Source: Chloroflexota bacterium
Lineage (GTDB): Bacteria; Chloroflexota; Dehalococcoidia; UBA2979
Length of the DNA stretch: 14,476 bases
Direction: 5' to 3'
Assembly: GCA_009843585.1 (NCBI GenBank)
Contig: VYDC01000192.1
Location: 1-14,476, forward strand
A program made the position numbers and the translations under genes. The notes beneath the pieces are model-generated. The model was given only the letters and a program-made list of their open reading frames with translations, had not been told where the DNA came from and made no database searches. Below, piece by piece: positions 8,101 to 14,476 of this stretch. Positions within the stretch are counted from its first letter, which is position 1; each line of letters opens with the position of its first letter.

Positions 8101-8801
8101 ACGCGCAGAAGGCCAAGGTCGGCGGGCACACCATCTACCTGCACACCGGCCACTTCGAGTCGCCCGATCCCGACACCGGCCGGCCGCGGCTCGGCGAGCT
8201 CTTCATCTCCATGTCCAAGGACGGGGCGGCGTTCCGCTCCCTCATGAACTGCTTCGCCATCGCCGTCTCGATCGGTCTGCAGCACGGCGTCCCGCTCTCG
8301 GCCTTCGTCGACTCGTTCGTCTTCACGAAGTTCGAGCCGAACGGCATCGTCACCGGGCATGACCGCATCCAGATGGCCACGTCGATCATCGACTACGTCT
8401 TCCGTGAGCTCGCCATCAGCTACCTCGGCCAGGACGATCTCGCGCACTTCGGGCCCATCGACCTCGACTCGGGATCGACCGCCGAGACCGAGGCGGAGCA
8501 CCGGCCCCCGGCCCCCGTCGCGGTCGCGCCGGCGCCGACCGCCGAGCAGCCGGCGCTGAGCGAGGGGATCGCGGCGACGGCCGTGATCTCCCAGGATCGC
8601 GCCGGCGCGTACGTGCGCACTCCCCGGCTCTCGCTCGTCGCTGTGGCGGAGGAGACCGACGGGAACTACGAGGCGGTCGCCCGGGCGCGGCAGCAGGGCT
8701 TCGAGGGCGATCCCTGCGGCGAGTGCGGCCAGATGATGATGGTGCGCAACGGGACCTGCCTGAAGTGCATGAGCTGCGGCTCGACGAGCGGGTGCAGCTA
8801 G
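5136..8801 (+). CDS. nrdJ: Adenosylcobalamin-dependent (class II) ribonucleotide reductase
   Basis: 1221 residues, the large NrdJ form. It reduces ribonucleotides to deoxyribonucleotides in the cytosol, using adenosylcobalamin to make a thiyl radical. The catalytic barrel shows C191 in HACF, N467-x-C469-x-E471 in NPCSE (C469 the radical site) and C480 in DTACNL as partner of C191. The 11-residue spacing from C469 to C480 equals that of Thermotoga maritima NrdJ. The phosphate-binding [20 protein letters not shown] lies at 668-687. A TSCPD-like domain covers about 985-1105. A Pro/Ala linker (1112-1190) leads to a cysteine-rich tail (C1194, C1197, C1208, C1211, C1214, C1220) that likely binds zinc and passes electrons to the active site. 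The ATG at 5136 is chosen because GAAGGA lies seven bases upstream and MRIRRHF begins the conserved N-terminus; a longer in-frame start at 5058 would remove the leader. Transcribed alone or with the metE group. Confidence 0.97.
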   Translation: [1221 protein letters not shown]

Positions 8802-8855
8802 CCGGCCGAGCCCCGCGCGCGGACCACCGGGCCATAGCCGCGACGGAGCCCCGGA

Positions 8856-8872
8856 GCGCCGGGCGCCGGCGC
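8856..8872 (+). terminator. Possible hairpin after nrdJ
   Basis: GCGCCGG (8856-8862) and CCGGCGC (8866-8872) form a perfect 7-base-pair GC stem with a 3-base loop, 54 bases past the nrdJ stop. No T-run follows, so it may be a weak terminator or attenuator between nrdJ and the metE group, or chance in this GC-rich DNA. Confidence 0.25.
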
Positions 8873-8941
8873 GGCGATGGCTGCCCGGTCGGGAGCGTCG
8901 CCCACTGGCGCTTCGTCCGGCCGCTGATCCACGATGGACCC

Positions 8942-9250
8942 ATGACCGAGCCGGTCACCGTCAACGAGTTCGTCACGATCCAGACGGAGCGCCCGCCGCG
9001 CCGCCGCGAGCTGCACGCGTGGGAGGAGCGCCGGGCGCGGCTCGCGGCATTCGAGTTCCGCGCCGACGAGGCGCTCTTCCGGCTCGCCGGCCCGCCCGAC
9101 GCCTTCAGCGGACTCGAGGGCGGCGTCTTCGCCACCTCGGACGGGCGCCGCTTCCGCGTCAGCTGGGTCAAGCCGCTCCCGGACGAGGCGCGCGAGCACG
9201 AGGTGCATCGCGTCTACCGCGCGGTTGCGCTGACGCGCCGCCTCTCGTGA
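8942..9250 (+). CDS. Small conserved-looking hypothetical protein, first gene of the metE group
   Basis: 102 residues, soluble, rich in Arg and Glu, with no signal or membrane segment. I do not recognise a family. The N-terminus (1-45) looks helical and charged; residues 58-75 (LEGGVFATSDGRRFRVSW) look like beta strands, followed by a charged helix. ATG at 8942 is the first start clear of nrdJ and begins a typical hydrophilic N-terminus, but the ribosome site is weak. The frame extends upstream to 8723 inside nrdJ; that part is a shadow. The stop TGA at 9248-9250 overlaps the GTG start of the next gene, so the two are translationally coupled. It may be an accessory factor for methionine synthesis, but this rests on position only. 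Confidence 0.6.
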   Translation: MTEPVTVNEFVTIQTERPPRRRELHAWEERRARLAAFEFRADEALFRLAGPPDAFSGLEGGVFATSDGRRFRVSWVKPLPDEAREHEVHRVYRAVALTRRLS

Positions 9251-9576
9251 GCGCGCGCGCGGACCGGGCGGCGGTGGACGAGGTGCTGGCCACCCGCATC
9301 GGAGGCCAGCGGGCGCTCGTCCACGCCAAGGAGCAGCGGCGGGACGAGACGGGACGCGTGCGCCTCTTCCTCACCGGCGATCCGCGGGCGTTGCCCCACC
9401 TCGGGGGGATGCGGATCGCCACGCGCGGCGGGGAGCACTTCGAGCTGCGCGACGTGGCGCTCGTTCCGCCGCCCGCGGAGCCCGGGCGGGATCCCGGCCC
9501 CGCGCGCGCCGCGCTGGCGGTCGCATACCCGGTCGGCGGTGGGAGCGTGGCCAGCGGCGTCGGGGCGCAGCCGTGA
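9247..9576 (+). CDS. Small hypothetical protein coupled to metE
   Basis: 109 residues, no recognised family, no membrane segment. The middle (about 36-75) looks like a small beta-rich unit: GRVRLFLTGDPRALPHLGG followed by an RIATRGGEHFELRDVALVPP-like stretch. The C-terminal 35 residues are Pro/Gly/Ala-rich and probably flexible. The GTG at 9247 shares its TGA with the preceding stop, and its own stop at 9574-9576 overlaps the GTG of metE in the same manner. The frame is open upstream to 9019 inside the previous gene, so the start is inferred from the overlap. The overlap on both sides and G/C third-base preference argue for a real gene. Function unknown; expected to be made together with MetE. 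Confidence 0.55.
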   Translation: MSARADRAAVDEVLATRIGGQRALVHAKEQRRDETGRVRLFLTGDPRALPHLGGMRIATRGGEHFELRDVALVPPPAEPGRDPGPARAALAVAYPVGGGSVASGVGAQP

Positions 9577-11909
9577 CCGCGGCCGCCGTCCACGGCTATC
9601 CCCGCATCGGTCGGGAGCGCGAGCTCAAGCGCGCAACCGAGCGCTACTGGGCCGGGAGAGCGAGCGCCGACGAGTTGCTCTCGACCGGCCGCGAGCTGCG
9701 ACTCGCTGCCTGGCAGCGGATGCGGGCGGCCGGGATCGACCTCATCCCCTCCAACACGTTCTCCTTCTACGACCACGTGCTCGACGCCGCCGCGCTGGTC
9801 GGGGCGGTGCCGCCGCGCTATCGATGGGGCGGCGGGCAGGTCGACATCGACACCTACTTCGCCATGGCGCGCGGGGCGCAGCGCGACCAGCTCGACGTCA
9901 CCGCCATGGAGATGACGAAGTGGTTCGACACCAACTACCACTACATCGTCCCCGAGCTCGGACCGCAGACCCGCTTCCGCCTCGCATCGCAGAAGCCGCT
10001 CGACGAGTACCGGGAGGCGCGCGGCGCCGGCATCGAGACGGTGCCGGTCCTGCTGGGCCCGCTCTCCCTTCTCGTGCTGTCGAAGTCGCCGGATGATCCC
10101 GGTTTCGACCGCCTCTCCCTGCTGCCGGGTCTGGTCGACGTCTACGCCGAGGTGCTGCGCGCGCTCGCCTCGGCAGGCGCCCGCTGGGTGCAGCTCGACG
10201 AGCCCGTCCTGGTACAGGATCGCGACCCGCGCGAGCTCGCCGCGCTCAGCGGCGCCTACGAGGCGCTCGCCGCCGCCGGCGGCGACGCGCGCCTGCTGGT
10301 GCAGACGTACTTCGGCGACGTCGACGAGGCCTTCCACACGCTGCGCGCGCTGCCGGTCGAGGCGATCGGGCTCGACTTCAGGCGGGGCCGGCGCAACGCC
10401 GAGCTGGTGCGCCGCCACGGGCTGGGGGGCAAGCATCTCGTCGCCGGCGTCGTCGACGGGCGGAACATCTGGAGAGCCGACCTGCGCGCGGCGCTCGAGG
10501 AGCTCCGCGGGCTCCGCGCGGTGGTCGGGGAGGACCGGCTCATCGTCGGCAGCTCCTGCTCCCTCCTCCACGTCCCCATCGACGCGGCTCGCGAGGGGGA
10601 GCTCCCCGGGGAGCTTGGCGCCTGGCTCGCCTTCGCCGACCAGAAGGTAGAGGAGGTCGCGACGCTGGCCCGTGCCCTGGACGACCCGGAGGGCGAGGAG
10701 GTCCGGGCGCGGCTCGCCGAGAGCGAGCGCGTCGCCGAGGCCCGGCGCGCCTCGCACCAGGCACGAGAGCCGGCCGTGCGCGATCGTCTCCAGGCCGCCA
10801 CCGATGCGGCGTACCGGCGTGCGACGCCGGCCACGGAGCGACGCGCCGTCCAGCAGCGCAGGCTCGGGCTGCCCCTGCTCCCGACCACCACCATCGGGTC
10901 CTTCCCGCAGACGCCGGAGCTGCGTCGCGCGCGGCGGCAGCGCGACGCGGGCGACATCGATGACGAGGCCTACGAGGGCGTGATCGAGTCGGCCATCGAG
11001 CAGGTGATCCGGCTGCAGGAGGAGATCGGGCTGGACGTGCTCGTCCACGGCGAGCCGGAGCGGGGCGACATGGTCGAGCACTTCGGGCGGGAGCTCGACG
11101 GATTCGCGTTCACCAGGTTCGGGTGGGTGCAGTCCTACGGCTCGCGCTACGTGAAGCCGCCGGTGATCTACGGCGACGTCGCGCGGCCCGGCGAGATGAC
11201 GGTGCGGTGGTCGCGCTTCGCCCAGTCCCTGACCGAGCGTCCGGTGAAGGGGATGCTGACCGGCCCCGTCACCATCCTCAACTGGTCCTTCGTCCGCGAC
11301 GACCAGCCGCGGGCCGAGACCTGCCGCCAGATCGCCCTGGCGATCCGGGACGAGACGATCGCGCTGGAGGCGGCGGGGATCTCGGTGATCCAGATCGACG
11401 AGCCGGCGCTCAGGGAGGGCCTTCCCCTCCGGCGCAGCGACTGGACGGCGTACCTGGCCTGGGCGGTGGCGTGCTTCCGCCTCGCGACCTCCGGCGTCGC
11501 CGACGAGACGCAGATACACACGCACATGTGCTACGCCGAGTTCAACGACATCATCGAGGCCATCTCCGATCTCGACGCGGATGTGATCTCCATCGAGAAC
11601 GCGCGCTCCGGCGCGGAGCTGCTGCGCGTCTTCTCGGAGCACGCCTACCGGAAGGGGATCGGGCCGGGCGTCTACGACATCCACTCGCCTCGCGTCCCGC
11701 CCGCCGACGAGATGGCCGAGCGCCTGCGCGAGGCGCTGGGGGCGCTGCCCGCGCCCCTGGTCTGGGTCAACCCGGACTGCGGGCTGAAGACGCGCGGCTA
11801 CCCCGAGACCGAGCCGGCGCTCCGGCACATGGTGCAGGCGGCCCGCGCCGTCCGCGCCGAGCTCTCGGGGCCTCGCGCGGCGCCGGAGCCGGCCCGGCCT
11901 CCGCGCTGA
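9573..11909 (+). CDS. metE: Cobalamin-independent methionine synthase
   Basis: 778 residues (E. coli MetE 753). It transfers the methyl group of 5-methyltetrahydropteroyltriglutamate to homocysteine, making methionine in the cytosol without B12. The N-terminal barrel starts with GYPRIGRERELKRATERYW (8-26), which binds folate. The C-terminal barrel starts at LPLLPTTTIGSFPQTPE (433-449). The zinc ligands are H651 and C653 in HTHMCYAEF, E675 in SIENARS and C736 in NPDCGLKT; H704 in YDIHSPRVPP is the likely general acid. All are exactly ten positions after E. coli H641, C643, E665, C726 and H694. Starts at GTG overlapping the previous stop (GTGA) as the last gene of a three-gene operon. The C-terminal 16 residues are a Pro/Ala-rich tail. 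The hairpin at 11910-11942 follows directly. Confidence 0.97.
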   Translation: MTAAAVHGYPRIGRERELKRATERYWAGRASADELLSTGRELRLAAWQRMRAAGIDLIPSNTFSFYDHVLDAAALVGAVPPRYRWGGGQVDIDTYFAMARGAQRDQLDVTAMEMTKWFDTNYHYIVPELGPQTRFRLASQKPLDEYREARGAGIETVPVLLGPLSLLVLSKSPDDPGFDRLSLLPGLVDVYAEVLRALASAGARWVQLDEPVLVQDRDPRELAALSGAYEALAAAGGDARLLVQTYFGDVDEAFHTLRALPVEAIGLDFRRGRRNAELVRRHGLGGKHLVAGVVDGRNIWRADLRAALEELRGLRAVVGEDRLIVGSSCSLLHVPIDAAREGELPGELGAWLAFADQKVEEVATLARALDDPEGEEVRARLAESERVAEARRASHQAREPAVRDRLQAATDAAYRRATPATERRAVQQRRLGLPLLPTTTIGSFPQTPELRRARRQRDAGDIDDEAYEGVIESAIEQVIRLQEEIGLDVLVHGEPERGDMVEHFGRELDGFAFTRFGWVQSYGSRYVKPPVIYGDVARPGEMTVRWSRFAQSLTERPVKGMLTGPVTILNWSFVRDDQPRAETCRQIALAIRDETIALEAAGISVIQIDEPALREGLPLRRSDWTAYLAWAVACFRLATSGVADETQIHTHMCYAEFNDIIEAISDLDADVISIENARSGAELLRVFSEHAYRKGIGPGVYDIHSPRVPPADEMAERLREALGALPAPLVWVNPDCGLKTRGYPETEPALRHMVQAARAVRAELSGPRAAPEPARPPR

Positions 11910-11942
11910 GGGCGGCCGGGGGGCACGCGCCCGCCGGCGCCC
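11910..11942. terminator. Bidirectional hairpin between convergent metE and the regulator gene
   Basis: Bases 11910-11924 pair with 11929-11942 over 13 G-C pairs, with one bulge and one mismatch, around an ACGC loop. The hairpin fills exactly the 33 bases between the metE TGA and the regulator's TAG on the other strand. There is no T-run, as is common in high-GC actinobacteria, so it is a candidate L-shaped or I-shaped terminator serving both genes. Confidence 0.55.
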
Positions 11943-12605
11943 CTACTGCTCGACCCAGATCCGTCTCGCCGCCTCGAGACCGAGCACGAGCTCGCGCCCG
12001 CCCAGCGCGATCGTCACCGTCCCGCGATACGGGGCCACCTCGCTCAGGAGCAGCTCCGCTCCCGGGCGGATCCCCTCCCCGTCGAAGAACCGCAGCAGCT
12101 CCTCGTCCTCCTCGTAGACGCGCTGCACCACCGCCCGGTCGCCGGCCAACAGATCCGAGAGGCGGCGACTGGAGAGCGCCGGCGCGCGCGGATGGCCGGG
12201 GACCGGGTATCCGAACGGCGAGACGGCCGGGTCGCCGAGCCTGTCGACGATGAGCGTCTCGGTGTGATCGGAGATCGCGTGCTCCATCAGGTGCGCCTCC
12301 TCGTAGGCGCGCCACCACTCCAGCCCGAGCGTCTCGACGAGCAGGCACTCGGCGAGGCGGTGCCGGCGCACCATGTTCTCGGCGCGGGCGAAGCCCGCCT
12401 TGGTGAGCGAGATGCGCTTGCGCGAGTCGACGGCGACCATCCGGTCCCGCGCCAGGCGAGAGAGCATCCCCGCCGCCGAGGCCGGCCGGATGCCCAGGCG
12501 CTCGGCGACGCGCGCCGCGATCACCTCCTCGTGCTCGTCGTGGGAGAGCCGGTAGATCGTCGTGAGCGCATCGTCGGATGCGACGTTGGTCACCTGCTTC
12601 GGCAT
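11943..12605 (-). CDS. DtxR/MntR-family metal-dependent transcriptional regulator
   Basis: 220 residues with three domains: winged helix-turn-helix (about 10-75, recognition region PASAAGMLSRL at 41-51), dimerisation and metal-binding domain (76-140), and an SH3-like FeoA domain (146-220). Such proteins bind operators when loaded with Fe or Mn and repress metal uptake genes. The primary metal site aligns as D12 (DtxR M10, B. subtilis MntR D8), H82 (H79), H105 (C102; MntR E99), E108 (E105) and H109 (H106). Asp at the first position is MntR-like, while His at the variable position is neither classic form, so the metal is uncertain but Mn is favoured. E86 of the second site is kept, but DtxR H98 is Y101. 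The ATG at 12605 has GAGGGGG upstream and is preferred over 12632. No metal transporter lies nearby in the window. Confidence 0.9.
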   Translation of the reverse strand: MPKQVTNVASDDALTTIYRLSHDEHEEVIAARVAERLGIRPASAAGMLSRLARDRMVAVDSRKRISLTKAGFARAENMVRRHRLAECLLVETLGLEWWRAYEEAHLMEHAISDHTETLIVDRLGDPAVSPFGYPVPGHPRAPALSSRRLSDLLAGDRAVVQRVYEEDEELLRFFDGEGIRPGAELLLSEVAPYRGTVTIALGGRELVLGLEAARRIWVEQ

Positions 12606-12711
12606 CACGCCCCCTCGGGCCCATCGTCCCACGCGCGGCGTCGGCGCGGCAACGCACGGCGGCGGATCCCCCGCGTCCCCGCCCGGAGGGGCGCATCTGG
12701 CCGACGCGCGT

Positions 12712-12717
12712 TATGAT
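12712..12717 (+). promoter_or_regulatory. Possible -10 element for the rightward gene
   Basis: TATGAT, five of six matches to the -10 consensus, lies in the 194-base gap between the regulator and the divergent gene, in very GC-rich sequence. No recognisable -35 lies 16-18 bases upstream. If used, transcription starts near 12724, which would exclude the in-frame ATG at 12713 as a start. Confidence 0.35.
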
Positions 12718-12799
12718 CGCGCTTTCTGACCGGCCCGAGTCGACAGCCTCCGGAGGTCGAACCGTCCAAATCGAGAGCGCCCCGCCGTCTCCGCCCGAC

Positions 12800-13471
12800 A
12801 TGGACGCCGTGCTCAGCGCGCTCGTGCGCGTCGTCGAGGAGGCGGCCGGGGACGACGTCTGGGCGCTCGTGGGGGCGGCCTCGGCGAGGATGCAGGGCGC
12901 CGACGCCCCGTCGCCGAATCTCGAGTTCATCACCACCGCGACGACCTCGGGGCAGCTCGCGGAGATGCTCGACCTCGACGCGCGCTGGCTCGCCGGCCGC
13001 CGGCTCGCCGCGCAGCGCCTGCACTTCCTGCGCGACTCGGTCCCGGTCTTCGTCTTCGGCGACGCCCAGTTCCAGGGCCGCTACGACGTCCTCCGGCCGC
13101 GGGACATCCCCGCGCTCTGGGACGCCCGCGTCCGCCTCCCGTGCAGCGGCGTGACGGTCCTCGCCACCCCGCTGGAGTGGGAGCTCCTGCTCGCCGTGGT
13201 GCTGGACAACGCCGACCGGGCGGGCGAGATCGCGCGCGTCCTGCGCGGGCGCGGGTGGGACGGACGCCTGCTCACGCGGCTCACCCGCGAGGGGCACGTC
13301 CACGCCGCGACCGAGGAGGCGGTGTGGCAGCTGCTGGAGAACGGCGGTCCGAGCCTGGCGGCGGCCGCCCGCTCCGGCCCGGGGGAGCCCGCGGACGACG
13401 TCGGCGGCGAGCCGACCGACGCCGACGCCCTCTCCGACGATCCCGGCACCGATCCCGGGGACCCCGAGTAA
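12800..13471 (+). CDS. Nucleotidyltransferase-fold protein lacking catalytic acids
   Basis: 223 residues. The start (VWALVGAASARMQG at 20-33 and NLEFITTA at 40-47) follows the layout of AbiEii/MNT-type nucleotidyltransferases, which normally read GGxxLxLHG and then DIDLxT. Here the Gly-Ser motif is GAAS, and the catalytic Asp pair is N40 and E42, so the usual metal-dependent transfer chemistry is doubtful. A helical segment with PLEWELLLAV (124-133) also occurs in that family. The last 33 residues are acidic and disordered (Asp, Gly, Pro, Glu). The ATG at 12800 is chosen because the fold begins there; an in-frame ATG at 12713 would give 252 residues. Neither has a clear ribosome site. It is divergent from the metal regulator and 11 bases before the oxidoreductase. 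The family call is tentative. Confidence 0.7.
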   Translation: MDAVLSALVRVVEEAAGDDVWALVGAASARMQGADAPSPNLEFITTATTSGQLAEMLDLDARWLAGRRLAAQRLHFLRDSVPVFVFGDAQFQGRYDVLRPRDIPALWDARVRLPCSGVTVLATPLEWELLLAVVLDNADRAGEIARVLRGRGWDGRLLTRLTREGHVHAATEEAVWQLLENGGPSLAAAARSGPGEPADDVGGEPTDADALSDDPGTDPGDPE

Positions 13472-13482
13472 GCCCACGACCG

Positions 13483-14476
13483 ATGTCGCGCTCCGACCAC
13501 CCGCCGCCGATGCGCGTCGGAGGCACCGCCGCGGCGGAGCTCTCGACGATCGCCCGTGCCGCGCGGGACGCCGAGGCGCTGGGCTTCGACTCGCTCTCGG
13601 TCGGCGAGACCACCCACCATCCCTTCCTCCCGCTCGCGCTCGCCGCGGAGCACACGTCTTCGATCGCGCTCGGGACGGCGGTGGCGATCGCCTTCCCGCG
13701 CTCGCCGCACATCATGGCGAACCTCGCGTGGGACCTCGCCGGCTACTCGGGCGGTCGCTTCGTGCTCGGCCTCGGGACGCAGGTGAAGAGCCACAACGAG
13801 CGCCGCTTCTCCGTGCCGTGGGCGCCGCCCGGCCCGCGGCTCGCCGACTACATCGCCTGCCTGCGCGCGATCTGGGAGTCCTGGCAGCACGGGACGCGAC
13901 CGGCGTACGCGGGGGAGTTCTACCAGTACCGGCTCACGGCGCCGGCCTTCAATCCCGGGCCGATCGCCCACCCGCGCATCCCGATCCTGATCTCGGCGGT
14001 CACGCCGTTCACCGCGCGCCTGGCGGGGAGCATCGCGGACGGGGCGATCGTGCCGCAGGCCGTGAGCTTCCGCTACGCGCGCGAGGTGATCCGCCCCGCG
14101 CTGCTCGACGGCGCCGGGGCGGCAGGGCGCGACGGCCGCGGCGGCGCGCGCGAGGGCGACGCCCGGCACCTGCAGCTGCGGGGCGCCGGCTACGTCGCGA
14201 CCGGGCCCGACGAGCGCACCGTCGCGACGGAGCGCGAGCGCGTCCGCGACGAGCTCGCGCGGGCCCTGGTCACCCGGGCGGCCGCGGGCGTGGTGAGGCT
14301 CCACGCCTGGGAGGCGCGGGCGGAGCGCATGCGGCGGCTCGCCGGCCGCGGGCGGTGGGACGAGCTGTCGGCCGAGGTGAGCGACGAGATGCTCGACGAG
14401 TTCTGCGTCGCCGGGACCTGGGAGGAGCTGCCGGCGGTGGCGGCCGCCCGCTGCGCGGGGGCGGTGACGCAGCTCG
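13483..14476 (+). CDS. LLM-class F420-dependent oxidoreductase, 3' end cut off
   Basis: 331 codons, still open at the window end; relatives are about 330-350 residues, so only a short C-terminus is missing. It is a luciferase-like TIM-barrel enzyme, expected to use coenzyme F420 for hydride transfer in the cytosol; the substrate is unknown. It matches the MSMEG_2256-type subfamily, judging by remembered motifs: VGETTHHPFLPLALAAEH (40-57), IAFPRSPHIMANLAWDLA (69-86), SGGRFVLGLGTQV (89-101) and HNERRF (104-109). A helix-rich late region ends with EFCVAGTWEEL (306-316), as in the family. Residues 211-225 are an unusual Gly/Arg-rich loop. The ATG at 13483 follows the previous stop by 11 bases, so co-transcription is likely; the ATG at 13510 is an alternative start nearer the usual family N-terminus. 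Confidence 0.88.
   Translation, partial: MSRSDHPPPMRVGGTAAAELSTIARAARDAEALGFDSLSVGETTHHPFLPLALAAEHTSSIALGTAVAIAFPRSPHIMANLAWDLAGYSGGRFVLGLGTQVKSHNERRFSVPWAPPGPRLADYIACLRAIWESWQHGTRPAYAGEFYQYRLTAPAFNPGPIAHPRIPILISAVTPFTARLAGSIADGAIVPQAVSFRYAREVIRPALLDGAGAAGRDGRGGAREGDARHLQLRGAGYVATGPDERTVATERERVRDELARALVTRAAAGVVRLHAWEARAERMRRLAGRGRWDELSAEVSDEMLDEFCVAGTWEELPAVAAARCAGAVTQL

Noticed and set aside
5576..8362. 928-codon plus-strand frame inside nrdJ
   Set aside because: Out-of-frame shadow; extreme Arg/Pro/Ala composition and no motifs.
5037..8501. Two long minus-strand frames (537 and 590 codons) opposite nrdJ
   Set aside because: Antisense shadows of nrdJ, whose catalytic residues are intact on the plus strand.
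8880..8941. Possible cobalamin riboswitch before the metE group (GCCCACTGGC resembles one B12-box element)
   Set aside because: Only one short element fits; the other conserved boxes and the needed length of about 200 bases are missing between nrdJ and the next gene.
9168..11828. 886-codon open frame on the minus strand opposite metE
   Set aside because: Metal ligands and motifs show metE is the coding strand; the opposite frame stays open because G/C-ending codons rarely give stops in antisense. Its sequence is Arg/Ala/Gly-rich with no motif.
12578..12799. Longer N-terminus for the nucleotidyltransferase-like gene
   Set aside because: The in-frame start at 12578 lies inside the divergent regulator gene and gives Arg/Pro-rich sequence; the ATG at 12713 overlaps a likely -10 element.

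Overview
The window is very GC-rich with strong G/C preference at third codon positions. It carries an F420-type luciferase-like oxidoreductase, a large adenosylcobalamin-dependent ribonucleotide reductase and a DtxR/MntR-family regulator. Together these point to a high-GC actinobacterium. A Thermoleophilia-like lineage is my guess, not something the sequence proves. Gene density is high. There are no rRNA or tRNA genes, no insertion sequences, no CRISPR array and no phage genes that I can see. Most long open frames opposite the genes are GC-driven shadows.

Left part (1-2840): a family-2 glycosyltransferase (197-922), then a membrane-anchored protein with alpha/alpha-toroid-like PDGS repeats (1021-2256), then an alanine-rich MarC-like membrane protein (2253-2831) whose start overlaps the previous stop. 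The last two are translationally coupled and look like one functional unit at the cell envelope.

Middle left (2841-4800, minus strand): a two-gene unit of a cysteine-dioxygenase-like cupin and aminopeptidase P. It diverges from nrdJ across a 335-base intergenic region. That region is less GC-rich than its surroundings and holds a good TTGACA promoter for nrdJ, repeat and palindrome elements, and two hairpins in the predicted leader.

Centre (5136-11909): nrdJ makes deoxyribonucleotides with vitamin B12 as radical source. It is followed by an apparent operon of two small unknown genes and the B12-independent methionine synthase metE, joined by two GTGA start/stop overlaps. The neighbourhood thus pairs a B12-requiring enzyme with a B12-sparing one. 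A hairpin exactly fills the 33-base gap between metE and the convergent regulator gene.

Right part (11943-14476): a DtxR/MntR-family metalloregulator (minus strand) with an altered metal site. Divergent from it is a protein with a nucleotidyltransferase-like fold that lacks the catalytic acidic pair. Last is an F420-dependent luciferase-like monooxygenase-family gene cut by the window end.

I did not find a clearly new multi-gene system. The best candidates for something undescribed are the two small genes coupled to metE, the toroid/MarC-like pair, the cupin lacking the CDO cofactor residues, and the structured nrdJ leader.
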